Assembly: GCF_030450125.1 (NCBI RefSeq)
Contig: NZ_CP123923.1
Coordinates: forward strand, 1-64,000
Source of the DNA: Streptomyces sp. WP-1
GTDB taxonomy: Bacteria > Actinomycetota > Actinomycetes > Streptomycetales > Streptomycetaceae
Direction of reading: 5' to 3'
DNA length: 64,000 bases
The notes under the pieces are model-generated. The model was given only the letters and a program-made list of their open reading frames with translations, had not been told where the DNA came from and ran no database searches. Below, piece after piece: positions 7,817-19,520 of the stretch (its first letter is position 1; each line of letters begins with the position of its first letter). A program made the translations under genes and the position numbers.

Positions 7817-9646
7817 ATGTGCGGAATCACCGGATGGGTCTCCTACCGGCGTGACCTGACGCAGCACCGCGACGACATCGACGCCATGACGCAGACCATG
7901 TCGTGCCGCGGTCCCGACGCCGCAGGCGTGTGGGTGGCACCTCACGTCGCCCTGGGACACAGGCGGCTTGCCGTGATCGACCTGCCGGGCGGTGCTCAGC
8001 CGATGACCGTGGAGACTCCCGAGGGAGCGGTCGCCATGGTCTACTCCGGTGAGGCGTACAACTTCACCGAGCTGCGCTCGGAACTACGCCGGGCCGGACA
8101 GCGGTTCGACACCGACTCGGACACCGAGGTGGTGCTGCGCGGCTACCTCGTGTGGGGCGAGAAGCTCGTGGAACACCTCAACGGCATGTACGCCTTCGCC
8201 ATCTGGGACGCCCGCACCGAGCGCCTGGTGATGATCCGCGACCGTATGGGCATCAAGCCGTTCTACTACTACGAGACCGAGGACGGCGTCGTCTTCGGCT
8301 CGGAGCCCAAGGCGATCCTGGCCAACCCCACCGCCGCCCCCGTCGTCGGCCCCGACGGACTGCGTGAGCTCTTCGCCGGCGCCAAGACCCCCGGCGCCGC
8401 GGTGTGGGAGGGCATGCGCGAGGTGCGTCCCGGTGAGATCATCGTCCTCGACCACGGGGGTATGCGCCGCCACACCTACTGGCGGCTGCGTTCCGAACCG
8501 CACACCGACAGCAAGGACGAGACGGTCGCGCACGTACGCGAACTGCTCGACGACATCGTCCGGCGCCAGCTCGTCGCCGACGTGCCCCGCTGCACGCTGC
8601 TCTCCGGCGGCCTCGACTCCTCCGCGCTCACCTCCCTCTCGCAGATCCACCTCGCGCCCCAGGGTGAGACGGTGCGCAGCTTCGCCGTCGACTTCCCCGA
8701 CCAGGACAAGCACTTCCAGGCCATCGACGTCTCGCCCACCCAGGACACCCCCTACGTCCACGCCGTCGCCGAACACGTGGGCTGCGACCACCAGGACATC
8801 GTCCTGGACGGGGCGGCCCTGTCCGCCCCGGAGGTCCGTCGCGCGGCGGTCGGCGCCCGCGACCTGCCGATCGGCATCGGCGACCGCGACAACTCCCTCT
8901 ACCTGCTCTTCGCCGCGATCCGCCGGCACTCCACCGTGGCGCTGTCCGGCGAGTCGGCGGACGAGGTGTTCGGCGGCTACCCGTGGTTCCACGACGAACG
9001 GCGGTACACCGAGACCTTCCCCTGGCTCGCGGGCCGGCATTCGCTGGTCGAATCGAGCAGCCAGATCAGCGAAGACCTCAAACCCGTGCTCGACCTGGGC
9101 GACTTCATCGCCGAGAGTTACCGCACGGCCGTCGCGGAGACCCCCGCTCTGGACGGTGAAACCGGACTGGACCAGCGTATGCGGGTCGTCAGCTACCTCC
9201 ATCTGACCCGCATGGTGCAGACCCTCCTGGACCGCAAGGACCGGATGAGCATGGCTGTCGGCCTGGAGGTCCGCGTCCCCTTCTGCGACCACCGCCTCGT
9301 GCAGTACGTCTTCAACACCCCCTGGTCCCTGAAAACCTTCGACGGCCGCGAGAAGAGCCTGCTGCGCGCCGCCACCCGCGACGTCCTGCCCGAGTCGGTC
9401 GCCAACCGCAAGAAAAGCGGATACCCCGGCACCTTCGATCCCACCTACGTCCAGGCCATCCAGTCCCAGGGAGCCGACCTGCTGCGGACCGGGCACACAG
9501 CCACGGACCTGGTCAACCGCGAACGCCTCATCGAAGCCACCCGCCTCCCCGCCACCGAGCTGAACCAGCAGCAACGGATGCTCCTGGAACGGACCCTCGA
9601 CCTGGGAGCGTGGTTCGACATCCACCACCCGACAGTCAAGCTCTGA
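7817..9646 (+). CDS. asnB: Asparagine synthetase (glutamine-hydrolysing)
   Basis: A 609-residue class II amidotransferase that makes asparagine from aspartate, ATP and glutamine in the cytosol. Cys2 after the initiator Met is the Ntn glutaminase nucleophile (MCGITGWV). RGPDAAGVW and GHRRLAVIDL follow in the glutaminase domain. The synthetase domain from about residue 240 has the PP-loop motif SGGLDSSAL and the later SGESADEVFGGY signature. Length is normal for the family, and the start is fixed by the need for Cys2. A strong terminator follows directly, and the upstream gap holds an AT-rich segment (about 7685-7720) that may be the promoter. No biosynthetic partner genes adjoin it, so a housekeeping or auxiliary role is most likely. 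Confidence 0.95.
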   Translation: MCGITGWVSYRRDLTQHRDDIDAMTQTMSCRGPDAAGVWVAPHVALGHRRLAVIDLPGGAQPMTVETPEGAVAMVYSGEAYNFTELRSELRRAGQRFDTDSDTEVVLRGYLVWGEKLVEHLNGMYAFAIWDARTERLVMIRDRMGIKPFYYYETEDGVVFGSEPKAILANPTAAPVVGPDGLRELFAGAKTPGAAVWEGMREVRPGEIIVLDHGGMRRHTYWRLRSEPHTDSKDETVAHVRELLDDIVRRQLVADVPRCTLLSGGLDSSALTSLSQIHLAPQGETVRSFAVDFPDQDKHFQAIDVSPTQDTPYVHAVAEHVGCDHQDIVLDGAALSAPEVRRAAVGARDLPIGIGDRDNSLYLLFAAIRRHSTVALSGESADEVFGGYPWFHDERRYTETFPWLAGRHSLVESSSQISEDLKPVLDLGDFIAESYRTAVAETPALDGETGLDQRMRVVSYLHLTRMVQTLLDRKDRMSMAVGLEVRVPFCDHRLVQYVFNTPWSLKTFDGREKSLLRAATRDVLPESVANRKKSGYPGTFDPTYVQAIQSQGADLLRTGHTATDLVNRERLIEATRLPATELNQQQRMLLERTLDLGAWFDIHHPTVKL

Positions 9647-9653
9647 CCCCGCC

Positions 9654-9679
9654 GAGGAGCGGGCCCCGGCCCGCTCCTC
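9654..9679 (+). terminator. Terminator after asnB
   Basis: Perfect 12-base inverted repeat GAGGAGCGGGCC / GGCCCGCTCCTC with a 2-base loop, starting 8 bases after the asnB stop codon. Confidence 0.8.
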
Positions 9680-9880
9680 CTGGAGACCGGAGACGGCTCC
9701 GACGCGGTTTCCGGGGCCGTTTCCGGACGGCTGCCGTCTCAGGCGCTCAGCGGGCCCGGACTCGCCATGGCCTCGCCGCCCCGACCGGTTCCTCGGTACG
9801 GCCCGCGCCGGACAGGGCTCTGGCTGCCTCCGACACGAACACGCCGCCGCCGAATCCTTCGCAGCCCGCGGATGCGCCTG

Positions 9881-10321
9881 TCACGGCTGGGACTTGCGGG
9901 GGCACATGTCCGCCTTCCACCGGCCGTTCTCCCGCAGCCAGTCCTGCCCGGTCTGTGAGAGCGCCGGGTCGTCGTAGGTGTAGCTGACCTGGGCGCTGGT
10001 GCCCCGTATCCGGTCGATGGTGACGGTGCGAAGGGCCGGGTGACCGTATGACGCGGCGGCTGCGTCGAGGAGTCTGCCGAGGACGTCCCGGCTCACTACG
10101 GCGGCGCACCTCCGCGAGAGCATGCCGTACGCCGTGTCGGCGTCCGGTGCGAAGTTCGCCTGCGAGTAGGCCCGGACAGCCGCTTCCAGCTCCGCCGTCG
10201 GCTTCGCCGCCGGGGACAGGGCCGGGCGGGCGGCGTGGCGGCCGGACGCGTCGGTGCCGGAGCAGGCGGTGGCGAGAAGGAAGACGGCCGCCAGGGTGAC
10301 GGCGACGGATGCGGGGCGCAT
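9881..10321 (-). CDS. Small putative lipoprotein
   Basis: A 146-residue exported protein. The signal segment SVAVTLAAVFLLATAC ends in a lipobox (LATAC), so it should be membrane-anchored. The mature part has a helix LEAAVRAYSQANFA, one further pair of Cys, and a strand-rich C-terminus TSAQVSYTYDDPALS and NGRWKADMCP. This layout is reminiscent of NTF2-like small secreted domains, but I cannot assign the family firmly. It is convergent with asnB and shares strand with the TetR operon, whose last gene ends about 55 bases upstream. Confidence 0.75.
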   Translation of the reverse strand: MRPASVAVTLAAVFLLATACSGTDASGRHAARPALSPAAKPTAELEAAVRAYSQANFAPDADTAYGMLSRRCAAVVSRDVLGRLLDAAAASYGHPALRTVTIDRIRGTSAQVSYTYDDPALSQTGQDWLRENGRWKADMCPRKSQP

Positions 10322-10375
10322 GCGGGAAAGCCTCGGCTCTCAACGAGTGGGGGCGGGGAGGAGAGATCGGTGGAC

Positions 10376-10984
10376 TCAGGAAACCGTGGTGCCGGTGAGC
10401 AGGGTGAGCAACGTGCGGCGGAGCACGTCGTCGGTGCGCGGGGTACGGCGTCCGGCGATCCCGGAACGGAAGATCGCGGCCCCTTCCACGACCATCACGA
10501 ACACCTCGGCACGTGCGCGGGCCTCCGCCTCGTCCAGTTCCGGCAGGTGCCGGCGCACGATCGCGATGACATGTCCGGCGTAGTCGGCGTAGAAGGAACG
10601 GAGAGCCTCGGCGGCGGGCTCGTCGTGCGCCGCCATCGACCACACCTTGGTGAACAGGCTCACCAGGGACGGTTCGTCGTGGTCACCGAGCACGCTGTCC
10701 AGCACGACGGCGGGTGCGGCCGCCTCTCCGGCCGGCTCAGTGCGTTCGGCGATCCGTTCCAGCGACGTGGTCAGCACCCGGTCGAGCAGTGCGGCCAGCA
10801 GATCGGCGCGGGTCGGGAAGTAGTGCTGGAGATGGCCCAGTCGGACACCGGCCTCGTCGGCGACGGCGCGCAGGGTGAGTGCCTCCCCGGTGGCGGAGAG
10901 CAGCCGTTCGGCGGCGTCGAGCAGTTCGTTCCTGCGGCGCAGTCCCTTGGCGGTCGGGCCCGCTCCGGTGGTCGCGGCGCTCAT
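10376..10984 (-). CDS. TetR family transcriptional regulator
   Basis: A 202-residue TetR protein. The HTH lies at about residues 15-60 (LRRRNELLDAAERLLSATGE, LRAVADEAGVRLGHLQHYF). The ligand domain is helical and 140 residues long. ATG at 10984 overlaps the TGA of the upstream dehydrogenase-like gene by 4 bases (ATGA), so the two are translationally coupled and the regulator is the second gene of the operon. The palindrome at 12088-12105 in the operon promoter is its likely target. Confidence 0.9.
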   Translation of the reverse strand: MSAATTGAGPTAKGLRRRNELLDAAERLLSATGEALTLRAVADEAGVRLGHLQHYFPTRADLLAALLDRVLTTSLERIAERTEPAGEAAAPAVVLDSVLGDHDEPSLVSLFTKVWSMAAHDEPAAEALRSFYADYAGHVIAIVRRHLPELDEAEARARAEVFVMVVEGAAIFRSGIAGRRTPRTDDVLRRTLLTLLTGTTVS

Positions 10985-12078
10985 GCGGCGGCCCCTCGCT
11001 GGTCGGTCGTTCCGGCCCGTTCGACGTCGAGGCGCACCCCCAGGCCGGTCAGCAGCCGCACGGCTGCCGCGGGGTCGGGGTGCTGCTCGGGAAAGACCAC
11101 GCCGCTCGGGGCGGGCGAGCCGTCGGCGCCGAGCACGCGCAGCAGGCCCAAGTAGCCTCCTGCGGCGGTGAGATGGCTCTGTCCGGCCGGGTCGGTGACG
11201 GTGGCGGTACGGGTCTCGGCCCGGTGGGCCACGTCGATACGGAGCCGGGCGGTTCCGCCGGTGCCGGGGGAATGGATCACCGCGCGGCGGGCCCGGGTCC
11301 AGCGTTCGCCGTCCGCCCAGCGGAAGAAGCCCGCGCCGCGCAGTGCGAGGAGCATCCGGGTGGCGGCCGGGGAACTGAAGCCGATCCGGGTGGCGGCCGT
11401 GGCGGTGCCCATGGTGAGCGGCAAGGTGTACTGCTCGGGTGTGTCGATGCGGGCGACCCGCACCGAGTCCTCGCCGATGCGCACCGTACGGCCGTCGCTC
11501 AGCGGTGCGGCGAGGCGTCGCCTGCCGTCCTCCACGACCTCGAAGTCGATGCCGAGGCGGTCCATGAACTCCACCGAGTCCGCGCCCGCCCGGTCGGCCA
11601 TGTCCCAGCGGACAGCGGTCTCCACCCGCTCCGCTCCGCCCAGTTCCCGGGCGAGGGCGGCGGTGACCAGGCTGGTGACCCCGCCCATCCAGCCGGACGA
11701 CAGCAGGACGGGGGCGGTCGGCCGCGCCAACGTGGCTATGGTGACCGCCCGTTGGAGCCGGGCCGTCCACCGGGTGATGTCGACCTGGGGCACTCCGGCG
11801 TGCGCGGCGGCACGCAGTACCCGGTCGTCCGGGTCGTTGACGGCACTCACCACGGCCCGCACGGCGGCGCGGAACGGTGTCGCGGAGGCCAGGTCCCAGG
11901 CCCGCGCCTCGCCGCCCAACTCGTCGGCGAGGGCCTGCCCTCGCTCAGGGTTACGTCCGGTCAGCAGAAGGGGCAGTCCTGCGGCGGCGGTCATCCGGGC
12001 GAGTTCGGCACCCACCGTCCCGTAACCGCCGGTGATGAGCACCGGACCGGCCGGATCAGATATCAGTTCGTCGATCAC
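10981..12078 (-). CDS. Saccharopine-dehydrogenase-like NAD(P) protein
   Basis: A 365-residue Rossmann protein of the saccharopine dehydrogenase-like group. The N-terminus has VLITGGYGTVGAELARMTAA (cofactor loop), then LLLTGRNPERGQALADELGG. The central region contains DITRWTARLQRAVTIA and a later substrate domain. Such proteins act on varied substrates, and some are enoyl or sterol reductases, so no reaction is assigned. It starts with GTG at 12078, a few bases from the operator. It overlaps the following TetR gene by 4 bases, suggesting a self-regulated detoxification-type unit. Confidence 0.8.
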   Translation of the reverse strand: MIDELISDPAGPVLITGGYGTVGAELARMTAAAGLPLLLTGRNPERGQALADELGGEARAWDLASATPFRAAVRAVVSAVNDPDDRVLRAAAHAGVPQVDITRWTARLQRAVTIATLARPTAPVLLSSGWMGGVTSLVTAALARELGGAERVETAVRWDMADRAGADSVEFMDRLGIDFEVVEDGRRRLAAPLSDGRTVRIGEDSVRVARIDTPEQYTLPLTMGTATAATRIGFSSPAATRMLLALRGAGFFRWADGERWTRARRAVIHSPGTGGTARLRIDVAHRAETRTATVTDPAGQSHLTAAGGYLGLLRVLGADGSPAPSGVVFPEQHPDPAAAVRLLTGLGVRLDVERAGTTDQRGAAA

Positions 12079-12087
12079 AGCCTGATT

Positions 12088-12105
12088 ATAGGTCGCATGA
12101 CCTAT
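12088..12105. promoter_or_regulatory. Candidate operator of dehydrogenase/TetR operon
   Basis: Perfect inverted repeat ATAGGTC-GCAT-GACCTAT (7-4-7), 9 bases upstream of the GTG start of the first gene. It lies where an operator overlapping the promoter would be expected. The TetR gene at 10376-10984 is the likely binder. Confidence 0.6.
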
Positions 12106-12153
12106 TTTCTGTCCAGCGGTTCACCGACTACAGCCGGGCGGCCGGCCGCCGCA

Positions 12154-12180
12154 CCGGCTTCGCCGCCGACCGGAAGCCGG
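12154..12180 (-). terminator. Hairpin between two minus-strand genes
   Basis: Perfect 8-base arms CCGGCTTC / GAAGCCGG with an 11-base loop. It is placed 25 bases after the stop of the TetR gene at 12206 and before the next promoter. Confidence 0.5.
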
Positions 12181-12205
12181 GCGCCGGGCGACAGCCGCCG
12201 CGCCG

Positions 12206-12874
12206 TCAGGCGAAGTCGGCCTCGGTGTCGTCGCCCGCTGCCACCCCCGCCCCGTCGTCCGTCCGTCCGGCCGGCCCTTGCGCCAGGCCCGGCATGAGCA
12301 GGGCCACCGCCTGGTCAGCCAGGGTCTCGGGGACAGCCGCGCCCAGGTGGGTCACGTGCAGGTGGATCAGTCCGCCGAGGGTGAGGACAACGAGCCGCGC
12401 GTCGACGCCCTCGGCGACCTCGCCGCGCCTCTTGCCCCGTTCGACGATCTCCTCCGCCGCCACGAGCCGTTGGCGCCAGAACTCGCCGCGCGCCTCCTCG
12501 ATCCCGGGATCCTCGTCCAGGACGACGGTGAAGCAGATCAGAGCGGTGCCGATCGGGGTCCGGGCGAAACGCGCCAGGTCGGAGGTGAACAGCTCCAGGT
12601 CCCTGCGCACGCTCCCGGTGTCCGGGACGGGCACCTCGCTCTCCGTGCGGTCCGTCAACGCGTCCACGATGAGCCGGGGCACGGTGCGCCAGCGACGGTA
12701 GAGGGAGCTTTCGTGCACCCCGGCCTCGGCGGCCACGTCCGCGAAGCGCACCTGGTCGATGCCGACTTCGGCGATCCTCGTGATCGTCGCGTCCAGGACG
12801 AGGGCACGGAGCTTGGCGCCGCGTACCGCGACGCGCCGTTCTTCATTGGTCTGACCTGCCATGCTCCCCATCAT
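12206..12874 (-). CDS. TetR family transcriptional regulator
   Basis: A 222-residue TetR regulator with its HTH near residues 19-66 (KLRALVLDATITRIAEVGID, FADVAAEAGVHESSLYRRW). The C-terminal helical domain resembles the TetR_C group with DLELFTSDLARFARTPIG. The tail is acidic. ATG at 12872-12874 touches the palindrome at 12875-12890, so autorepression is expected. It is divergent from a carboxylesterase pseudogene, which was presumably its target. Confidence 0.9.
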   Translation of the reverse strand: MMGSMAGQTNEERRVAVRGAKLRALVLDATITRIAEVGIDQVRFADVAAEAGVHESSLYRRWRTVPRLIVDALTDRTESEVPVPDTGSVRRDLELFTSDLARFARTPIGTALICFTVVLDEDPGIEEARGEFWRQRLVAAEEIVERGKRRGEVAEGVDARLVVLTLGGLIHLHVTHLGAAVPETLADQAVALLMPGLAQGPAGRTDDGAGVAAGDDTEADFA

Positions 12875-12890
12875 CGCAAAGAACTTTGCG
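12875..12890. promoter_or_regulatory. Candidate TetR operator 1
   Basis: Perfect inverted repeat CGCAAAG-AA-CTTTGCG (7-2-7), immediately adjacent to the start codon of the TetR gene. A related, imperfect site lies 30 bases further on. Confidence 0.65.
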
Positions 12891-12919
12891 TTATGTGGTC
12901 CTGCGGGCTACGGTGCGGC

Positions 12920-12941
12920 TATCGCAAGAATATTCGCGATA
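12920..12941. promoter_or_regulatory. Candidate TetR operator 2
   Basis: TATCGC...GCGATA arms enclose a GAATATTC palindrome. Its CGCAA/TTCGCG outer halves resemble the first site. It sits about 15 bases upstream of the esterase remnant start, so the pair could serve the two divergent promoters. Confidence 0.5.
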
Positions 12942-12955
12942 CAGCCGGAGGTGGC

Positions 12956-15636
<2,681 letters not shown>

Positions 15637-15716
15637 CGAAAAAGCCGATCACGCCCCGCGATCGCCAGCCGCAGGCCGTCTGAGGGAGGGGAAGGACATC
15701 GGGCACTCTTCACGCC

Positions 15717-15930
15717 ATGGACAAGGACGCATGGATCTCCGCAGCATCACAGATCTGCGCCCGACATCGAGTCCGACCTGGCGCCGCTGGAAGACATGGA
15801 CGAGATCGCCGAGCTGATCAAGCTCTCCGGCCGGGTCATCGCCGATCCGACCGGCATCCTGCGCGCCGCCAAGAGGCGGTTCGCCCCTGACAGCCATCTG
15901 TTCGGCGCGAGCGGCGGGCTCGGGGAGTGA
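15717..15930 (+). pseudogene. Short unrecognised ORF, probably frameshifted
   Basis: An ATG at 15717 opens MDKDAWISAASQIC, and after a one-base shift the frame continues IESDLAPLEDMDEIAELIKL, then GRVIADPTGILRAAKRRFAP, to a stop at 15930. Read together it would be a protein of about 70 residues. ATG at 15796 alone would give 44 residues. No family recognised. Confidence 0.35.
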
Positions 15931-15949
15931 TCCTTTCCGCCACGGCCCC

Positions 15950-15981
15950 AGCGGCCCAGCGGCCCAGCGGCCCAGCGGCCC
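15950..15981. repeat. 8-bp tandem repeat
   Basis: Four perfect copies of AGCGGCCC in a gap with no gene. Confidence 0.8.
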
Positions 15982-17065
15982 CAGAACGGTTATCCGCCTA
16001 TCCGTACATTCTGCGGGCGTTCTCCCGGGCCGGGACTGCCGAGACGTCCCCGGCGGCGTCAAGCGGTTCACCGAGTCCAACCGCCAAGTGGACCGATGCC
16101 GGCCGAGGCCGGGGCAGCCCTCGGCGTCGCCCGACACGTCGTACTTTCGCTCTTCGGACCGCAGCACCCGCAGCCAGACGGTGGCGGCGTCCAGACAACG
16201 GATCATCCACAAGCACGGGCAGCCGCACCGAGCTGGTCCTGCATCTGCAGCAAGTCGAGCCAGCGTGTGCAGAAGCTGCTCGTCGCTGAGCAGGAGCAGA
16301 TCCTGCTGGAGGGACGTCCCCCGGCGCGGAAGAAGACCGGCTGCTCGACCTGTTGTACGACGACACCGAGCGACACGCTGAGGCCATCCGCTCGCGCGCA
16401 CACGATCTTCGGTGTGACCGCCGAGGGCCTGGCCCTGTCGCGCGGTATGAACCCGCAGATCACGAAGGAGACCGGCCGGGCACCATGATCACCCGTGGTG
16501 CCCAGGACGATCTCGTTCGGATCTGCACCAAGGGCGCAGCTGTCGGCATGCCCGCACTGCACACGCCGGACACTCACCTCGTGGCCAAGGTGTCCGATGG
16601 GGCGCCGACTCGCTGCCGCGGTGCGCGTCCGACATCCGTCTCGCACGAGCGGGTGGTGCTGGAGCCGGGATACGAGCCGGACGAGGACCTGGCTGCCGAG
16701 ATCACCAACCCGCACGCCCGGGAGGCACGGCGCCGGCTCCGGTGACGAGCCGGAGCCGGGCGCCGACACCGAGCTGACGGCCGAGTCGCCGTCGCCGCGG
16801 CGGCGAAAGACCGCCAAGACCAACGAGTAATCCTTGAGCCACCGCAGCGGGCTGCCGCAGACGCGGTGGGGGCGGCCCACGGTCATCCAGGAGCCCTGAT
16901 GGACCCGACCTTCCGTTCAGCGTCAGCCGACCGTTCGGCAGGACGTCGAGCGACACGTTCGCGTCCTTGCCGACGGACTTCAGGCACTCGGCCATCTGCT
17001 TCCAGCCGGCGTCCAGGGCCGGCACCAGCTTCGCCAGGTGCTCGGTGACGGGCATATTCAGGCTC
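15982..17065. other. Degenerate region, no confident gene
   Basis: Codon patterns switch frame every few dozen bases. Islands that look like former protein are EDRLLDLLYDDTERHAEAI on the plus strand around 16340-16400, an acidic tail DEPEPGADTELTAES then PRRRKTAKTNE ending at 16830 (similar in style to small phage structural proteins), and MPVTEHLAKLVPALDAGWKQ to VLPNGRLTLN on the minus strand at about 17056-16910. None has a complete frame. I take the stretch as decayed mobile or phage DNA. Confidence 0.4.
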
Positions 17066-17075
17066 AGCCCGGCAC

Positions 17076-17165
17076 GCAAGAGACTACGAACGGCTCATCC
17101 AGTACTCCGAGACCCTGATCGCCTCGGGCCGCCGTCACGCTAATGACCAGGCGTCTCGCCAGGCA
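17076..17165 (+). mobile_element. IS5-family transposase C-terminal remnant
   Basis: The peptide ARDYERLIQYSETLI followed in another frame by AAVTLMTRRLAR matches the closing residues of a common Streptomyces IS5-type transposase. Only this tail remains, and it contains a frameshift. Confidence 0.6.
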
Positions 17166-17329
17166 TGGCGTCACACCTAGTTGGCCGGGGAATCCGGCAC
17201 ACTTCCGGCCAGCCGAGCGTCGGTCTTCCTCGTCCCCGGACTCGCGGTCGACCTCCGGCCCGTTCCGTCGTCCGAATCATCTCCCCGAGTACAGCTCACT
17301 GCACATCGGCGCAGAAGCACCCACTGAGC

Positions 17330-17977
17330 CTTTTCCATCTTCGGTCCGAGTTGGCCGAATGCAGGGTGAGGACGGCCTGGACGAGGCCGGTGAGCCGGGT
17401 GGTGACGCACCGGAGCTTGCGAAGGAGTCGCCAGGATTTGAGGGTCGCCCTGGCCTGCTCGGCGAGCGCAAGGGCGTCGATGATGTCGTGTTCGCGAGCC
17501 GCGCCGACATCGTGGACGGCTACGGGAAGTGCCGGTGAGGCGCACAACGGTCGACCGAAGAGATCGGCGAGGACTTGTACGGTCATCCCGTGTCTCTCGT
17601 GCTTCCCCTCGGAAGTAGGTCCGGTCCGCTGCGATCCGGTCGATCGGCAGCAGGGTCCCGTCCAACAGCGCGGACGCCTTCGACGATGCAGTCCGCGCCG
17701 TCTCCGCGAGGGTCGGCGCGAGAGCAGGCAAGACCTCAACGGACCTCTCCGATGTACCGGTACGCCGTCGTGGTCCGGATGCCGCACCCCGCCGCGAGCT
17801 GCGCATACGGGCGACCGCCGCCGTCGGAGATGGGCAAGGGTAAGCAGGGCCTCGCGGTCGGCACGCAGGCGCCGCCACCGGGTACCGAGATCCCGGCGGC
17901 GCCGACGGAGCTTGGCGGGCAGGAAGCGCGGGGGCAGAACTGGACACGTCGATACCCGATGGGTAGACAAGCACACG
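17330..17977 (-). mobile_element. IS5-type (DDE_Tnp_4) transposase pseudogene
   Basis: Read from 17977 downward, the N-terminus MLVYPSGIDVSSSA is followed in a second frame by GTRWRRLRADREALLTLAHL, in another by SNSTAYRYI-like helix-turn-helix residues (AQLAAGCGIRTTTAYRYI), then ALLDGTLLPIDRIAADRTYF, and at the end TLKSWRLLRKLRCVTTRLTG. These are the ordered blocks of the helix-turn-helix plus DDE transposases with the LDGTLIPID signature. Several frameshifts and an internal deletion before the last block make it non-functional. Confidence 0.7.
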
Positions 17978-18008
17978 AAGCCTGTGGTGGAGTCGGATTT
18001 CTTGGTCG

Positions 18009-18030
18009 AAGCCCCACCTACCAGGGGCTT
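18009..18030. terminator. Hairpin near transposase remnant start
   Basis: Perfect AAGCCCC / GGGGCTT arms with an 8-base loop. It may be part of the insertion-sequence end or a terminator shielding the terpene operon. Confidence 0.4.
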
Positions 18031-18267
18031 CACTTGTCTGTCAGCGCAACTTACCGTCCAATTCGCCAGGCCGGGAAGAGCTCATTCACGGAAATAAACA
18101 GGCGGACAGGCCAGCGTCAAATTCCGGTCGAGTGCGCCTTTACAAAGTCGGCTGCGGGAAGGCCGCTCAGCGCCTGGACGGAGCCGACCGATCGGCCTCA
18201 TCTGCGGGGCTACTGGCTGCAGCACGGCACGCCCCGATTCCCTGAGCCTCAACATGGAGGTGCGGCA

Positions 18268-18312
18268 GTGACATCGGTCGTCTTCATTCTGTCTTCGGGC
18301 CGGCTGTCGTGA
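18268..18312 (+). CDS. 14-residue leader ORF of terpene operon
   Basis: A GTG at 18268, preceded by GGAGG at proper distance, opens MTSVVFILSSGRLS and stops at TGA 18310-18312. The stop overlaps the GTG start of the prenyl synthase by 4 bases (GTGA). The synthase start itself has no visible ribosome-binding site, so this short ORF may exist to deliver ribosomes by coupling. No regulatory codon run is seen in it. Confidence 0.45.
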   Translation: MTSVVFILSSGRLS

Positions 18313-19385
18313 GTATCGGCTCCGCTCCCCGCGCTCCACTGGACCCGGCCATGATCCGCGCAGCCGTGGACCGGCTGCTTCACGGCTTCCTGAACGAGCA
18401 GCAGCGAATGAGACCTTATTTACCCGAGTTATCTTTGTTTACCGGCATGCTGCACGACATGTTCAACGCCGGGGGTAAGCGCATCCGCCCTCTCCTATGC
18501 GTCACAGGCTGGTGTGCCATCACCGAGCAGTTGCCGACCACTGCGGTCTTCCGCGCGGCCGCCTCGCTTGAACTGTTCCACGCCTTTGCCCTCATTCATG
18601 ACGACATCATGGATCACTCCGACACGCGTCGCGGCCGTCCCAGTGCCCACCGCATCCTCGCCGCCGGGCATACACACCACGCCGACGCTGCCGCGCTAGG
18701 AAGCAACGCCGCGATCCTCCTTGGTGACCTGGCTCTGGGCTGGTCGTACGAGATCCTTCAAGACTTGGACACCGCACCCGAGCAAATTGCACGGATCTTG
18801 CCGCTGTTCGACGCACTGCGCGTGGAGACGCTGGTCGGCCAGTACCTCGATCTGGCTGCCGCCCGGAACCCCGCTTCCGACACGGGCACCGCTTGGCGCA
18901 TCGTCCGCTACAAGACCGCCAAGTACACCATCGAACGCCCCCTGCACATCGGTGCCGGCCTCGCCGCCGCCACAGACCCTCAACTACGAGTCCTGTCGGC
19001 CTACGCACTTCCGCTCGGCGAAGCCTTCCAACTGCGCGACGACCTTCTGGGTGTCTACGGTAACTGCGCGGCGACCGGTAAGTCACGCTTGGACGACCTG
19101 CGAGAAGGCAAACACACGGTCCTGTACGCCATCGCCCGTGAGCGCGCGACCGTGCCCCAGCAGCAGTGCCTGACACGGTACTTCGGCGACCCCTGTCTCA
19201 CCGACTCGCAGGCCGAACAGCTCCGCGACGTCCTGACCGCCACCGGTGCCCGATCCGCCGTTGAACGGTCCATCGCCGAGAAGACCGCCCAAGCCCTCGA
19301 TGCCTTGGATACATCCGACTTTCAGCCCGTTGGCCTGCAAGGGCTGCGCGCTCTTGCCCACACCGCGGCCAAGCGCACTGGATGA
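18309..19385 (+). CDS. Polyprenyl (probably geranylgeranyl) diphosphate synthase
   Basis: A 358-residue trans-prenyltransferase that would condense IPP with allylic diphosphates. GGKRIRPLL (residues 55-63) is the substrate-binding block. The first Asp-rich motif is HDDIMD (D98, D99, D102). The second is RDDLLGVYGN (D244, D245, with Gly in place of the last Asp, as in many actinobacterial members). Lys/Gln positions such as YKTAKYT are present. Length is usual for Streptomyces GGPP-type synthases, though chain length cannot be fixed from the sequence. GTG at 18309 overlaps the leader ORF stop. It lies 135 bases upstream of a class I terpene synthase, to which it presumably supplies substrate. 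Confidence 0.9.
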   Translation: MSIGSAPRAPLDPAMIRAAVDRLLHGFLNEQQRMRPYLPELSLFTGMLHDMFNAGGKRIRPLLCVTGWCAITEQLPTTAVFRAAASLELFHAFALIHDDIMDHSDTRRGRPSAHRILAAGHTHHADAAALGSNAAILLGDLALGWSYEILQDLDTAPEQIARILPLFDALRVETLVGQYLDLAAARNPASDTGTAWRIVRYKTAKYTIERPLHIGAGLAAATDPQLRVLSAYALPLGEAFQLRDDLLGVYGNCAATGKSRLDDLREGKHTVLYAIARERATVPQQQCLTRYFGDPCLTDSQAEQLRDVLTATGARSAVERSIAEKTAQALDALDTSDFQPVGLQGLRALAHTAAKRTG

Positions 19386-19520
19386 GGGCCCAGTCCCCCC
19401 GTTGCCCAGCCCCCAACGATCACCGGCCACGGGTGACGACTCGCGCTGCCATATGCCTCCTCCCCGTCATCACGGACCGCGGGCGATCGCGAACGCAGCT
19501 CTCCTACCGAAAGACAGGCC

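Noticed and set aside
8084..9628. 514-codon minus-strand open frame
   Set aside because: Antisense shadow of asparagine synthetase; no family motif, Gly/Val-rich.
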